Shown here: positions 42,688 through 52,444 of the stretch, one piece after another
How positions within the stretch are numbered: position 1 is the first letter of the stretch
Layout: every line of letters starts with the position of its first letter
NCBI RefSeq assembly: GCF_000760695.4
Contig: NZ_JHEG04000001.1
Coordinates: 7,340,478-7,404,477, forward strand
Source of the DNA: Tolypothrix bouteillei VB521301
GTDB taxonomy: Bacteria; Cyanobacteriota; Cyanobacteriia; Cyanobacteriales; Nostocaceae
Length of the DNA: 64,000 bases
Reading direction: 5' to 3'
Translations under genes and position numbers: made by a program
Notes under the pieces: generated by a model
What the model was told of the DNA's origin: nothing
The model's input: the letters and a program-made list of their open reading frames with translations, nothing else
Database searches by the model: none

Positions 42688-42729
42688 AAGCTAGGATACT
42701 GCGTAAACATAAGTCGATTTACCCCTTTA

Positions 42730-42750
42730 TTTCCCCTTGTAAAGGGGAAA
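42730..42750 (+). terminator. Hairpin TTTCCCCTT/AAGGGGAAA
   Basis: Nine-bp perfect arms with a three-base loop, followed by an A/T-rich stretch ending in TTTT, 43 bases after the hypothetical gene and 20 bases before the ABC transporter start. Confidence 0.55.
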
Positions 42751-42770
42751 ACTAAATTTTACTATTTTTT

Positions 42771-44723
42771 ATGACTAAACTCTACAATACCAATCGGTTT
42801 GATAAAAAATTATGGATTGGGTTTCTTACTTTGGCTCAACCCTACTGGTTTCCTCTAGGAAAGCATAGTGCTTTGATAACTTTAGGTCTTCTATCATTAT
42901 TGTTACTATTTGTTGGTATATCTTTATTTTTATTAGTGACTGCTTTTATATGGATAAGCCATTCTTTGTTTCCTCACTTAACAGAACAAATAGCTCCTGG
43001 TTTATTTAAGTTGCTAAATCAATTAATGACTTTTCCCAGTCTCTATTTAATAGCAAGTGGTATCATCATACCTGTCTTATTTTTCATTTTTTTTAGAAAA
43101 TCATTAATTGCTCGGTGGCAACCTTGGATTTTACTTGCTCTTTTGCTATTTCTTTCATTAGCTGTCAGTGGCTTAAATGTCATTATTAGCTATGTGAGTC
43201 GCTTTTTTCAAACAGATTTAGCGAACAGGGATATCCCAGGATTTTGGAGATTTTTATGGGTCTATTTTAGTGTGTTTGTGGTTGGCATACCCATAACAGT
43301 CTATTTTAATTACGTACAAAGCAAACTAAGCCTATACTGGCGCGAATGGATGACTTATCGTTTTCTTGAACGCTATTTCCAGAACAAAGCTTACTACACA
43401 ATTAATAATAATGATACAATAGACAATCCCGACCAGCGAATTTCTGAAGATATTAATTCTTTCACTAATTATTCTCTTTCTTTTCTGTTAGTCGTTCTCA
43501 ATTCTATTATTTCTTTAATTTCTTTCATCGGAATTCTTTGGTCAATTTCTGTTACTTTAGTTTTTCTCCTTGTTGCCTATACTACCGTTGGTACAATATT
43601 TACTGTTATCCTCGGTAAGCGTCTCGTGTGGTTAAATTTTAATCAATTACAACAAGAAGCCAATTTTCGCTACAGCCTGGTTCATATTCGTAACAATACT
43701 GAATCTATTGCCTTTTATCGAGGAGAGGAACAGGAATTTCTTACTATTAAGCAACGGTTCATAGAAGTTTTAAAAAATTTTAATTTATTGATTGGTTGGC
43801 AGAAGAATTTAGGTTTTTTTACGACAGCCTATGGATATTTAAATGTTATCCTACCTTCTTTGATTGTTGCTCCTTTATACTTTGCACATAAAATTGATTT
43901 TGGCGCAATTACTCAGGCGGGTTTTGCCTTCGATCAAGTCTTGGGAGCTATGTCTCTTATTGTTAACCAATTCGATTCTTTGACGACTTTTGTTGCAGGT
44001 ATTCATCGTCTGGAGGGTTTTCAAGAAGCGATCGCAGAACCATCAGAATCCCAGAGAGTCTTTGGAACAACTTTGGATGTGAGAATTGACAATAAAATTA
44101 AGTTAGAACACGTGACATTGCAAACTCCTAATTATGGGAAAAAATTAGTTAGAAATCTTTCTTTTGAGCTTCCATCGGGTCAAGGACTCTTAATTATGGG
44201 TAGCAGTGGAAGTGGTAAAAGTTCGTTACTGAGAGCGATCGCTGGTTTGTGGAATAGCGGTACGGGTTTATTAGTCCGTCCACCTCTCTCTGAAATGCTG
44301 TTTTTGCCCCAACGTCCTTATATGCCTTTAGGCAGTTTAAGACAACAACTTCTTTATCCACAAACCAGTCGCAATCTAACAGAAAAAGAATTATATGGCG
44401 TGTTGCAACTAGTCAATTTAGAAGATTTACCAGAACGAGTTGGTGGTTTTGATACGGTTCTCAATTGGGCAGATATTTTCTCCTTAGGCGAACAACAACG
44501 CTTAGCCTTTGCACGCTTATTATTAAGCGCTCCTCCTTACGCCATTCTAGACGAAGCAACAAGTGCTCTTGACGTACAAAATGAAGCTAAGCTTTATCAC
44601 CTACTACGTACAACTCAAACGACTTTTATCAGTGTTGGACATCGGTCCAGTCTGATTCAATATCACGATGTGCTATTGGAGTTGGATGGTCAAGGAGATT
44701 GGCAATTACTTCCTTGTACTTAA
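42771..44723 (+). CDS. ABC transporter, fused permease-ATPase (SbmA/YddA-like)
   Basis: 650 residues. About six transmembrane helices in residues 1-400, including the ABC_membrane_2 part (YWREWMTYRFLERYFQNKAYYTI, then NPDQRISEDI), as in SbmA/BacA, YddA and the ABCD family. The ATPase follows: Walker A GSSGSGKSS near 476, signature LGEQQRLAFARLL (a variant of LSGGQ), Walker B AILDEATSALD. Such proteins usually act as homodimers. The substrate is unknown; in related proteins it may be peptides, cobalamin or acyl compounds. Confidence 0.9.
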   Translation: MTKLYNTNRFDKKLWIGFLTLAQPYWFPLGKHSALITLGLLSLLLLFVGISLFLLVTAFIWISHSLFPHLTEQIAPGLFKLLNQLMTFPSLYLIASGIIIPVLFFIFFRKSLIARWQPWILLALLLFLSLAVSGLNVIISYVSRFFQTDLANRDIPGFWRFLWVYFSVFVVGIPITVYFNYVQSKLSLYWREWMTYRFLERYFQNKAYYTINNNDTIDNPDQRISEDINSFTNYSLSFLLVVLNSIISLISFIGILWSISVTLVFLLVAYTTVGTIFTVILGKRLVWLNFNQLQQEANFRYSLVHIRNNTESIAFYRGEEQEFLTIKQRFIEVLKNFNLLIGWQKNLGFFTTAYGYLNVILPSLIVAPLYFAHKIDFGAITQAGFAFDQVLGAMSLIVNQFDSLTTFVAGIHRLEGFQEAIAEPSESQRVFGTTLDVRIDNKIKLEHVTLQTPNYGKKLVRNLSFELPSGQGLLIMGSSGSGKSSLLRAIAGLWNSGTGLLVRPPLSEMLFLPQRPYMPLGSLRQQLLYPQTSRNLTEKELYGVLQLVNLEDLPERVGGFDTVLNWADIFSLGEQQRLAFARLLLSAPPYAILDEATSALDVQNEAKLYHLLRTTQTTFISVGHRSSLIQYHDVLLELDGQGDWQLLPCT

Positions 44724-44830
44724 ATTCCTAAGAGATTTTTTCAAATTGCAATTTCCAACTTCTTGACAATTGCGTCCCAAACTAAAACTACTTACTTCTA
44801 AAAGTTTACACTTGAGCATTGGAGAATTTT

Positions 44831-45808
44831 ATGCTGAATCCTTTTTCAAACTTTGAGTTAAATGTTGCTATTGAACTTGGTTATTTGGTTGATGCTGCTT
44901 ACAATCAGTTCAATGCTAAAAAACAGAAACAAGTATGGACACCTGAAGTCTCAGGTGTATTGAAAATAGATGATGAAAATGAGTATAAAATACTAGCTAC
45001 TTATGAAATACACGAACCATATAACTTTCTTGATATTTTAGATCGAGATATTGTTCCTTTTGGTTTTATTGCTGCAAAAGCAAATAACATATACATCGTC
45101 TTCCGAGGTACTGAAAATCCTTTAGAATGGTTCCGAGATGGAGAAATTCGACAAGTTCCTTATTTAGAGAATTGGGGAAAAGTCTCATTCGGTTCGCAAA
45201 AAATTTACCAAACTATTTCATCAAAAATTCTTGAAACGTTAAACGATCCAAACAAATGTGCTCCTGGCTCAAAAATTTTTGTCACGGGGCATAGTTTAGG
45301 GGGTTCTTTAGCCAGTTTATGCGTTCCAGATATTATTACTCATACTAGCTTTCAACAACCAATTTTGTATACCTTTGCTAGTCCGCGCACTGGAGATCCA
45401 ACATTTGCTCAAACTTTTAAAACATCTCATATAGAATGTTATAGAATTGCCAATTCTGAAGATATCGTTCCTAATTTTCCTGTGTCTACATTAGATTTAC
45501 CAGCAAAAAAAATCAGCTTTTTAAATAAGTTTGTAGCATTTCAAGTGACTAAAACTCAAGAACGTATTACCACAACTAGCTCCTCTATAAAGTCCGTACA
45601 AACTCAACCCGTTCAAAAAAATCTTGAAGTCAAGGTTGAAACAACAAGAGGACTTATGAGTGATTTAAATATGTTCAAATATAATGATACCTTTGAACAT
45701 ATCGGAATTCCTATTTATTTCACGGTTCAAAAGAATAGTATTGCTAATAACCACGATCTAAAAGGAACTTACATTCAAGCTCTTACACAAGATCTTAAGG
45801 TTTACTAA
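44831..45808 (+). CDS. Lipase, class 3 family
   Basis: 325 residues. The nucleophile elbow is FVTGHSLGGSLASL with Ser near 154; the Asp is probably in EDIVPNFP and the His in FEHIGIPIYF. An IVFRGTENPLEW segment precedes it, typical of class 3. ATG 44831 is preferred over TTG 44819 because GGAG lies eight bases upstream. No signal peptide. The substrate cannot be told from sequence. Confidence 0.88.
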   Translation: MLNPFSNFELNVAIELGYLVDAAYNQFNAKKQKQVWTPEVSGVLKIDDENEYKILATYEIHEPYNFLDILDRDIVPFGFIAAKANNIYIVFRGTENPLEWFRDGEIRQVPYLENWGKVSFGSQKIYQTISSKILETLNDPNKCAPGSKIFVTGHSLGGSLASLCVPDIITHTSFQQPILYTFASPRTGDPTFAQTFKTSHIECYRIANSEDIVPNFPVSTLDLPAKKISFLNKFVAFQVTKTQERITTTSSSIKSVQTQPVQKNLEVKVETTRGLMSDLNMFKYNDTFEHIGIPIYFTVQKNSIANNHDLKGTYIQALTQDLKVY

Positions 45809-45870
45809 ATGAAATAATCGCACAATCGAAATTGAGCACTTGTCAAGTAGAAATGGCAGTTTTTTTGAAG

Positions 45871-47136
45871 TTAACTAGATAATAGTCTTTGGACGATCGC
45901 CACTGCATTGGCAACTCCATCTTCATTTCTAATTTTTTCTCCCAAACTCACTGCACGCTGACGCATCACTCCATCGGTTACAACTGTTTGAATTGCTTGA
46001 GCAAGTCGTTCTGCCGTAAGTTGTTGGCGAGGGATTGGCTTTGTTCCAACCCCTAAGTCTGCAACCCGTTGTCCCCAAAAGCCTTGATCGCCAAAAAATG
46101 GAATAATAATTGTCGGCACTCCTGCCCTGAGTCCGGCTGCCGTAGTACCCGCACCTCCATGATGAACAACAGCCGCAACACGAGGGAAAAGCCATGCATG
46201 GGGAATGGAATTAACTAGGAAAGCGTTATCTGGTAAATTTTCTTTGTGCATTCCACTCCAGCCAGCGAGCATGATTGCGCGTTGCCCAGTTTTTTTAAGA
46301 GCTTGCAAAACCAGATCGGCAGTTTCTTCCGGGTTGCGATTGCCCATACTGCCAAACCCAATATAAACAGGCGGCGAACCTGCTTGCAAAAAGTCCACAA
46401 GGGCAGAAGATGGAGTCCAATCAGGTGCAGCGTCTAAGAACCAGTAGCCTGTGACACAGGTATTCTTCCAGTCTGATGGCTTGGAAATTACAGAAGGGCT
46501 GAAGCCGTAGAGCGTTGGATAGCGATGAAGATCGGAAGATTGACGAGGACTAAAAAATGAGGATATCGGTAAGTTAAGCACTTGCTTGCGGGCTGCTGTA
46601 TCCCCCGAACGAGAACTTTGCCAAATAATTTGTCTGACCACTTGATGGGATAACCAATTGACAGTGCTTCCCAATCGGGTAAGCGATTGAGGAAACAGAA
46701 CCCCAGGAAAGGTTTTGGTTGGGGTAAAGGGAAAAACGAAAGCTTGCAGCAATGGAATTTCTAACTTTTCAGCTAATGCCAGACTCAGGTAAAGCCCTCC
46801 AACACCCGCTATCAGTAAATCCATTCCTCGACAAGCCTCTACACCTGCTTGCGCCCAACAGGCTGCCACCCGTTCCGTTTCTTTTGCCATCCTCAAGGTT
46901 ATGGTGATAAAGTTTCCTTTCTGGGAAAGCTCGCGCATTTCTGGCGTTTCAATCAGTTCTTGTACGTTCCCCTGCATAGCGTAGAACTCTAATCCGTGGG
47001 ACTTGACGAGTCCCTCAAAGTTCTCGTGGGTCAATAGATGGACATCGTAACCCGCCGCTTTCAATCCCTTGCCTAAAGCAATGTAAGGTTGAACGTCTCC
47101 CTGGCTACCCAAAGCAATAATTGCAATACGTATCAC
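45871..47136 (-). CDS. Glycosyltransferase family 1 (UDP-glucosyl/macrolide type)
   Basis: 421 residues. N-terminus IRIAIIALGSQGDVQPYIALG is the acceptor-domain start of GT1 enzymes; the C-terminal donor site reads HHGGAGTTAAGLRAGVPTIIIPFFGDQGFWGQ. It resembles sterol or lipid glucosyltransferases. Divergent from a TetR gene with an operator between them, so the regulator probably controls it. Confidence 0.9.
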   Translation of the reverse strand: MIRIAIIALGSQGDVQPYIALGKGLKAAGYDVHLLTHENFEGLVKSHGLEFYAMQGNVQELIETPEMRELSQKGNFITITLRMAKETERVAACWAQAGVEACRGMDLLIAGVGGLYLSLALAEKLEIPLLQAFVFPFTPTKTFPGVLFPQSLTRLGSTVNWLSHQVVRQIIWQSSRSGDTAARKQVLNLPISSFFSPRQSSDLHRYPTLYGFSPSVISKPSDWKNTCVTGYWFLDAAPDWTPSSALVDFLQAGSPPVYIGFGSMGNRNPEETADLVLQALKKTGQRAIMLAGWSGMHKENLPDNAFLVNSIPHAWLFPRVAAVVHHGGAGTTAAGLRAGVPTIIIPFFGDQGFWGQRVADLGVGTKPIPRQQLTAERLAQAIQTVVTDGVMRQRAVSLGEKIRNEDGVANAVAIVQRLLSS

Positions 47137-47177
47137 AAATACTCCTGTTATTCCAAATTGAAGCGTGTTGACTTAAT

Positions 47178-47197
47178 AAATGACATACCTGTCATTT
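47178..47197. promoter_or_regulatory. Palindromic operator for the TetR regulator
   Basis: AAATGACA-TACC-TGTCATTT is a perfect 8-bp inverted repeat in the divergent intergenic region. TGTCATTTTGAT occurs twice (47190 and 47207), so more than one half-site may exist. TTGACT just upstream (47168) could be a -35 box. A TetR dimer binding here would block both promoters. Confidence 0.65.
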
Positions 47198-47269
47198 TGA
47201 TGATATTGTCATTTTGATAGGAGTGTCAACAATAGGGTATGCTAAGCTCAAGATATTAAGTAATCCCTT

Positions 47270-47911
47270 ATGAAGCCATCTCGTCGAGCATCTATTGGTA
47301 TGGAAAAACGAGAACGGACTCGATCCAGTTTGATTGAGTCTGCTTATCGAGTATTTGCTCGAAAAGAAATGGATGCTGTCACCGTTGACGATATCATTGC
47401 TGAGGCAGGTGTTGCCAGGGGAACGTTCTACAACTATTTTCAGACACGCGAAGATGTGTTGAGAGCCGTTGCAGCCTCCTTAAGTGATGAAATGAATCAA
47501 AAAATTTGGGCACAGTATGCAAAGGTTTCAGACCCAGCTGAACGTATGGCGATCGCCTTGCGTCAGTTTTTACACCAAGCGATGCGAGATGACACTTGGG
47601 GATGGGTCATTGTTCGCATTGGATTAGTGGCAGCCCCCTTGAGTGAAACGATCGAACGGGGTTTGATGTCGGATCTCGAAGCAGGGATACGGTTAAAGCG
47701 GTTTCAGGTTGATACCATGCAGGCAGCGCTCGATTTAGTTTTGGGAACAGCACTGATGGCAATGCGTAGTATTCTAGAAGGACATACCGAACCCAATTAC
47801 CCAGAACAGATCGCGAAGTTGATTCTGAAATCTCTGGGAGTATCTGACGCTGAAGCCGATGCGATCGCATTCAAAACTTTGGTACCCTTACCTCAAAAAA
47901 GTGGACAGTAG
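47270..47911 (+). CDS. TetR-family transcriptional regulator
   Basis: 213 residues. N-terminal HTH about 15-60: LIESAYRVFARKEMDAVTVDDIIAEAGVARGTFYNYFQTREDVL. The C-terminal ligand-binding domain is helical and not assignable to a ligand. Divergent to the glycosyltransferase gene. Confidence 0.93.
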   Translation: MKPSRRASIGMEKRERTRSSLIESAYRVFARKEMDAVTVDDIIAEAGVARGTFYNYFQTREDVLRAVAASLSDEMNQKIWAQYAKVSDPAERMAIALRQFLHQAMRDDTWGWVIVRIGLVAAPLSETIERGLMSDLEAGIRLKRFQVDTMQAALDLVLGTALMAMRSILEGHTEPNYPEQIAKLILKSLGVSDAEADAIAFKTLVPLPQKSGQ

Positions 47912-48087
47912 GAGATTACCGAGTTATTTCTGGAATAGAAGATAATGTTTTATTAGTCACTGTGATTCGAGTAGGGCATCGTAGTAAGGTATATAAAAAT
48001 GATAGTTGACAAATTAAGAATGCAAAATTCTTATCGACATTTGGGTTTCCCATTCTCACCCTGACTATCAAGACTGGAGCGATCGAG

Positions 48088-49224
48088 TTAGCGATCGCTT
48101 GTTTCCGAACCCGAGCCGAACAATGTTCCAATAAAATAACGATGAAACGATTGAGGAAGCTGATGAAAGTCTTCATCAACAAAAGCTGTGGGTAAATTTC
48201 TAGAGTTATAAGTGTTCCAGAAAAGAATTACCTGATGTTTGATATCTTCTTGGTTAAGATCGTGAATTAGGGCGGCGAATGCCTTTCCAGTATACGTGCC
48301 GTCTAAAGGAATATTTTCATAATTATTCATCTGAGTGACGGCTTTCATTCCTGACTCTGTAAAATGAGCATAGTCTTCGCCAAAGAATTCATGCCGAATA
48401 CACAAATCTTTTTCTGTTATTTGCAAGATGGGAAAAGTAGAGTCTAGGGAGTGTAAAAGTGAGTTGGTTTGATTAAACAATCTGACTATTTTCTTTTCAT
48501 TTGCGAATTGCGCTTTTACAACTCGAACAGCAATGACTTTTGACTTAAGACCAATCGCTTTTAAGCCTAGTACCAGCCCTGTAGCAGTTCCCATAGTTCC
48601 TAATGGTAGGTAAATCAAGTCTGGCTCGGGCATATAACCTTGCATAATTTGTTCTTTTAGCTCAAATGCTGCATTGACATAGCCGATTGTACCCAAGGGT
48701 GAAGAACCTCCAGGAGCAATAATGTAAGGTATGCGAGCTTCTTTTAAGGTATAGCGAACAAGTTGGGATACTGTGTGAAAAAAGAGTGCAAGTTGGTTCT
48801 GGTGCTGATGAAGATCTGCCTGATAATAATAACTTGTAAGAAGATTACGACGGACATAGCTAGCGTTTATTTGGGGCATGAGCATTGAAGTCGTGCGAAT
48901 ACCAAGAGAATGGGCATAAATTGCTGTTGCTAAGGCATGGTTAGACCCAGCAAAACCAAACGTCAATACTCGCTTTGAATGTTGGTTAAGAACGTCTCCC
49001 AACAGAAATTCTAATTTGCGGATCTTGTTACCCCCATAGATCGAACTACTCAGATCGTCTCGCTTGATGTAAAGTTGTTCTGCATTAAGTGTCTTTTCTA
49101 TGTTATTCAGCTTATGCACCGGGGTTGATAATTCAGCTAACGATACATAAGGCAGTTTGGCTTGTAATTGTGGATAAGCCTTAAACAAAGGAAGCATTTT
49201 TCTGTCTCCTAAATAATTTATCAT
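48088..49224 (-). CDS. PLP-dependent ACC deaminase / D-cysteine desulfhydrase homologue
   Basis: 378 residues, fold-type II PLP enzyme. PLP lysine in YIKRDDLSSSIYGGNKIRKLEFLL near residue 60; then VLTFGFAGSNHALATAIYA, and PGGSSPLGTIGYVNAAFEL, LPLGTMGTATGLVLGL. The C-terminus contains LFWNTYNSRNLP, as in this family. The reaction cannot be fixed between ACC deamination, D-Cys desulfhydration and related lyase chemistry. Confidence 0.85.
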   Translation of the reverse strand: MINYLGDRKMLPLFKAYPQLQAKLPYVSLAELSTPVHKLNNIEKTLNAEQLYIKRDDLSSSIYGGNKIRKLEFLLGDVLNQHSKRVLTFGFAGSNHALATAIYAHSLGIRTTSMLMPQINASYVRRNLLTSYYYQADLHQHQNQLALFFHTVSQLVRYTLKEARIPYIIAPGGSSPLGTIGYVNAAFELKEQIMQGYMPEPDLIYLPLGTMGTATGLVLGLKAIGLKSKVIAVRVVKAQFANEKKIVRLFNQTNSLLHSLDSTFPILQITEKDLCIRHEFFGEDYAHFTESGMKAVTQMNNYENIPLDGTYTGKAFAALIHDLNQEDIKHQVILFWNTYNSRNLPTAFVDEDFHQLPQSFHRYFIGTLFGSGSETSDR

Positions 49225-49245
49225 GAAACGTATATGTGTACGCTA

Positions 49246-49439
49246 TTACATTGTTTGTAAGTGTTTGTTTGAATTACTATTTTCCAATCTTCTTCGTAAT
49301 GCTTTCATTATGTGTAAAACACTGGTGTGATATACAGTGTCAGCAGTTGAGAAAATAATAAACCTCCTAGTAGTAATAGCCCCAAACAACCTTTTTGTAT
49401 AAATGTAAGTTTTTGTAAATATTTTATAATGACACTCAT
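49246..49439 (-). pseudogene. C-terminal remnant of an RND (HAE1-type) efflux permease
   Basis: A 43-codon frame (49308-49439) ends in GCLGLLLLGGLLFSQLLTLY followed by ITPVFYT, which is the last transmembrane helix of MdtB/MdtC-like RND pumps. Directly after TAC ACA TAA, the next frame continues with MKALRRRLENSN, the charged tail expected after TPVFYxY. A single lost base therefore explains the stop. The rest of the pump is absent. Confidence 0.6.
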
Positions 49440-49718
49440 GGCTTATTAGGAATACTTTTTTATTTATGGTTGTAGATAACATATCTACCTAAATTATGAT
49501 TAACCCTGACTTATTATCTAGTTTCAGTTTCAAATCTTGGCTTGAGAGTGAAGATGAATCACTTAACAAAAAGTTAATGGTAGATTTATATTAATAGCTG
49601 TCAAACGGCTTAAATAGTTTGGAAGAAAATGTACCCTCCCTGTTATTTTTGTAAATTACAGGGAAGTCAAAACAATTTCCAATTCTTCCAAATGATTGAG
49701 GACTGCCATATTAACTAA
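49440..49718. other. Intergenic region beyond the RND remnant
   Basis: 279 AT-rich bases; no further RND sequence, gene or strong hairpin was seen. Confidence 0.35.
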
Positions 49719-50126
49719 TTAATTGGTAGGTACAAAAGACCGCCTGACATTAGGTTGGCATAGGTAATATATAATTGTTACATGGATGACAGCGCTTATA
49801 ACAGTTAATCCAGCAGTTGTTCGCGCTTGATAAAATACAAAGAAAAACGCAAATAAACCTAGAATTTGAAAAATTAAACTGATTAGCCAACCCCAATATT
49901 TGAGAGTAAATAGACCATAAGTTAGAAGAAAACTAATCGAGGAAAGAAATAGGAGAAATCCACCAATCAATTCTGCTACATTGCTTGGAAGTACTGGTGT
50001 GTGAAGTAGTTGATGTAAGTTGGAATTTTTGAGGAATAAAATTACTACTCCTTGAAATAACAGTGAAACACTGTTTATCAGTTGTAAGGAAGCGAGAATA
50101 GTCACACCTATTGGTCGTTGATTCAT
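49719..50126 (-). CDS. Small integral membrane protein
   Basis: 135 residues with four hydrophobic helices (about 8-32, 47-70, 74-100 and 105-125). ATG 50126 has CAAAGGAG at a proper distance. Such four-helix proteins are common in cyanobacteria and have no assigned function. Confidence 0.7.
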   Translation of the reverse strand: MNQRPIGVTILASLQLINSVSLLFQGVVILFLKNSNLHQLLHTPVLPSNVAELIGGFLLFLSSISFLLTYGLFTLKYWGWLISLIFQILGLFAFFFVFYQARTTAGLTVISAVIHVTIIYYLCQPNVRRSFVPTN

Positions 50127-50197
50127 AATCGTTCTCCTTTGAGTTCAATATTTTAGTAAGGGATTGTATAGAGGTGATATTAATGCGGTCATAGCAG

Positions 50198-50416
50198 TTA
50201 ACAAAGCAGCGGTTTCATGATGATTGGTGTATACTTTGGCTCCCACATTGCCTCTTTAATTGCTTTTTCAGCATCTGCAACTAAATCTGCTAAACCTTCT
50301 TTTTGTGCCTGAATTGCTAAAGCAGTGCCAATTGCTCGCGATACCTGATGAGATTCTTCTAACACTAGCATCACTAGTGCATAAGAATCTTTATACACAG
50401 GGCATAGCTTTGCCAT
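50198..50416 (-). pseudogene. Short fragment, perhaps a malic enzyme C-terminus
   Basis: 72 codons. SHQVSRAIGTALAIQAQKEG followed by LADLVADAEKAIKEAMWEPK-Y resembles the C-terminal helices of decarboxylating malate dehydrogenases (AxxMWEPxY). The open frame extends only eight codons upstream of the ATG. No Rossmann part is present, so it is more likely a relic than a functional gene. The resemblance is moderate. Confidence 0.35.
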
Positions 50417-50596
50417 TGCTTCTACAGCTGCATCATCGTTTCAATTCCAAAATTTGTATGTACTAGCTTTCACTCTGTAAATATTGCTGTGACAGATTGA
50501 ATAAACACACTCTTAAAGTACAGTTTACGAGCTTCCCTAAGTTTGTACCAGCTAAGATGAACCAGTTAAACCCCTAACTTAACTGTGGAGCGGAGT

Positions 50597-50848
50597 TTAA
50601 GATGAATGCTCGTCAAGATAACATAAGGCACGAAAACGCAACCCAATTAATTGTTCGTACAGTGGATTTAGCTTACACAACGGAGGAATATGGATAGTTA
50701 AGTTACCAAACAGTTGTATGTTCCGTTCAAACGGACAAGAGTCTGGGATGAATTGGCACAAAAAGTTCGCCAATTGAATATTATTAATTTCAAATGCATC
50801 TAGCTTTTGCTGTAATGGTTGTAGTAAATTCAAATGATATGTATTCAT
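50597..50848 (-). CDS. Mo-dependent nitrogenase C-terminal-like (Mo-nitro_C) protein
   Basis: 83 residues. LLQPLQQKLDAFEINNIQLA, then FLCQFIPDSCPFERNIQLFG, IPPLCKLNPLYEQLIGLRFRALCYL, matching the Mo-nitro_C family found in cyanobacteria. ATG 50848 is used because AGAGGAA lies just upstream; the longer start at 50911 lacks support. The function is unknown; the name comes from similarity, and the protein is not a nitrogenase subunit. Confidence 0.85.
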   Translation of the reverse strand: MNTYHLNLLQPLQQKLDAFEINNIQLANFLCQFIPDSCPFERNIQLFGNLTIHIPPLCKLNPLYEQLIGLRFRALCYLDEHSS

Positions 50849-50917
50849 GACGAGTTCCTCTTTGATGTTCGGTTTTTTCTCTTTGATTACCAAGTATCTA
50901 GAAAATATCAAATGAGT

Positions 50918-51115
50918 TCAAGAACAGATATTCCACTTACAAATCAACTGACCGTCAACTATGTACCAGTTAGCAGCTAGTTTTCTTGTTTGGTGCGATG
51001 TGTCAACTTTAGTTAAAGAACTGATTGTTGATTCAAGTTTTTGAGAAGATACAGAAATCATGATTGTGTCCATAAGTAATGGTTGTAAAAGTTGTACTTT
51101 AAGTTGGTGTGTCAT
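50918..51115 (-). CDS. Small hypothetical protein
   Basis: 65 residues. The C-terminal LAANWYIVDGQLICKWNI pattern is of a type seen in small cyanobacterial proteins of unknown function. No signal peptide. It stops 70 bases before the Mo-nitro_C start codon and could be co-transcribed with it. Confidence 0.5.
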   Translation of the reverse strand: MTHQLKVQLLQPLLMDTIMISVSSQKLESTISSLTKVDTSHQTRKLAANWYIVDGQLICKWNICS

Positions 51116-51838
51116 GATTTCAATTTGCCTTCTTAAGAAAGCTATATGGGTGAAGAAAGTTAAGTTAGTCTTGAAGTTAGAAAAAACTTAAATACTCAGA
51201 TAAAAAATATAAAGGCGGCTTATAAGCCAATGGAAATCCTGTGGGACAAGCATCCTTGCCCGTCTAACCATACTTCACTAGGATAAAGTTACAGGAAAAA
51301 CTCTTCGTTATCTTTACTCTAACTTATCCTTCTTCGCCCATAGAAGTGGTGCTGTACGTGGAAACTAAGAACATCAGCACCTAAAAATAATCCTTCATCG
51401 AACATGGTACTATGATTCAGACTTCGACAGACGCAATGACTGTATATTTGCAGCAAATTAGCCAAATTTCTTTACTGATTCGCGATTGCGAAATTGAGTC
51501 CGGCAAACAACTGCAGTGAGCGATCGCATTATATGTAGGCTCTTCGCTGTAGGTTCGTGCATCCTCTTTAGGAATTCCCTCACTGTGTAAAAATCTTACT
51601 GTCAAAGCCAATCTTCCCAAGTTCTTAACTTTTTCTTTCTACAGTTGAACTAGAAATATAAAAACAATGAAGACTATGAATAATTTAAACCAAGATACAA
51701 AAATTGATTTTTAGCTAATTGATAAGTTGAATTTAGTTGGTTGGGGTTTGAATCCCCAACGCATATGTTCCTTCTGCCCTCTGCCCTCTGCCTCCTACCT
51801 TCTTCAAATATCTTGTATAATTTTTAGGTTTTAAACTT
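51116..51838. other. Intergenic region with a sigma-factor fragment
   Basis: 720 bases between divergent genes. It includes the sigma region 1.2 relic at 51412-51519 and a low-complexity CTGCCCTCTGCC stretch near 51776, common in cyanobacterial intergenic DNA. No other gene is supported. Confidence 0.5.
51412..51519 (+). pseudogene. Relic of sigma-70 factor, region 1.2
   Basis: 35 codons: STDAMTVYLQQISQISLLIR followed by DCEIESGKQLQ then a stop. This matches region 1.2 of cyanobacterial group 1/2 sigma factors (S-T-D-x-V-x-x-Y-L-x-x-I-G-x-x-x-L-L). It ends abruptly, and the C-terminal part of such a factor is found 920 bases downstream, beyond lepB, on the same strand. Confidence 0.5.
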
Positions 51839-52444
51839 ATGTCTGTACTTAACGAGCGACAACCAAACGAAATCCAATCGGGAAATTTTTGGATTGAATT
51901 CGTCAAAACCATTATTTTTAGCTTGGTTATTGCCTTTGGAATTCGTACCTTTATTATTGAACCGCGTTATGTACCATCTGGATCGATGGAACCAACTATT
52001 CAACCAGGAGAGCATTTACTCATAGATAAATTGAGTTATGATTTTACTTCTCCTAAACGTGGTGATATTGTTGTTTTTAATCCTACAAAAACATTAGAAG
52101 AAGACAATTTTCATGATGCTTTTATTAAACGTGTTATTGGATTACCTGGAGATAAAGTTGATGTAAAAAATGGGCAAGTTTTCATTAATAATGTACCCAT
52201 AAAAGAAAATTATATCGAAGCTAAACCAGATTATACGTGGGGACCAGTTATTGTCCCAGCCAATTCTTATTTAGTTCTTGGAGACAATCGAAATGATAGT
52301 TTTGACAGCCATTATTGGGGTTTTGTTCCCCGTAATAAAATTGTCGGTCGGGCAATTTTCTCCTTCTGGCCTTTCAACCAAATTGGAGGAATACATAGAC
52401 CTACTTATAACTTGAATACAATAAATGCTAATAAGAAGGTGTAG
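51839..52444 (+). CDS. lepB: Signal peptidase I
   Basis: 201 residues. One membrane helix at about 20-40. Catalytic Ser49 in VPSGSMEPT and Lys97 in FIKRVIGLPGDKV; the further boxes LGDNRNDSFDSHYWGFVP and GRAIFSFWP are complete. It removes Sec signal peptides on the outer side of the membrane. ATG 51839 opens near the family start. The gene lies between two sigma-factor relics. Confidence 0.96.
   Translation: MSVLNERQPNEIQSGNFWIEFVKTIIFSLVIAFGIRTFIIEPRYVPSGSMEPTIQPGEHLLIDKLSYDFTSPKRGDIVVFNPTKTLEEDNFHDAFIKRVIGLPGDKVDVKNGQVFINNVPIKENYIEAKPDYTWGPVIVPANSYLVLGDNRNDSFDSHYWGFVPRNKIVGRAIFSFWPFNQIGGIHRPTYNLNTINANKKV

Noticed and set aside
49246..49482. 78-codon minus-strand frame read as a gene
   Set aside because: Only its last 20 codons make sense, as the tail of the RND remnant in the adjacent frame.
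51417..51620. 67-codon minus-strand frame
   Set aside because: It is opposite to the sigma region 1.2 relic, which reads better, and has no start signal.
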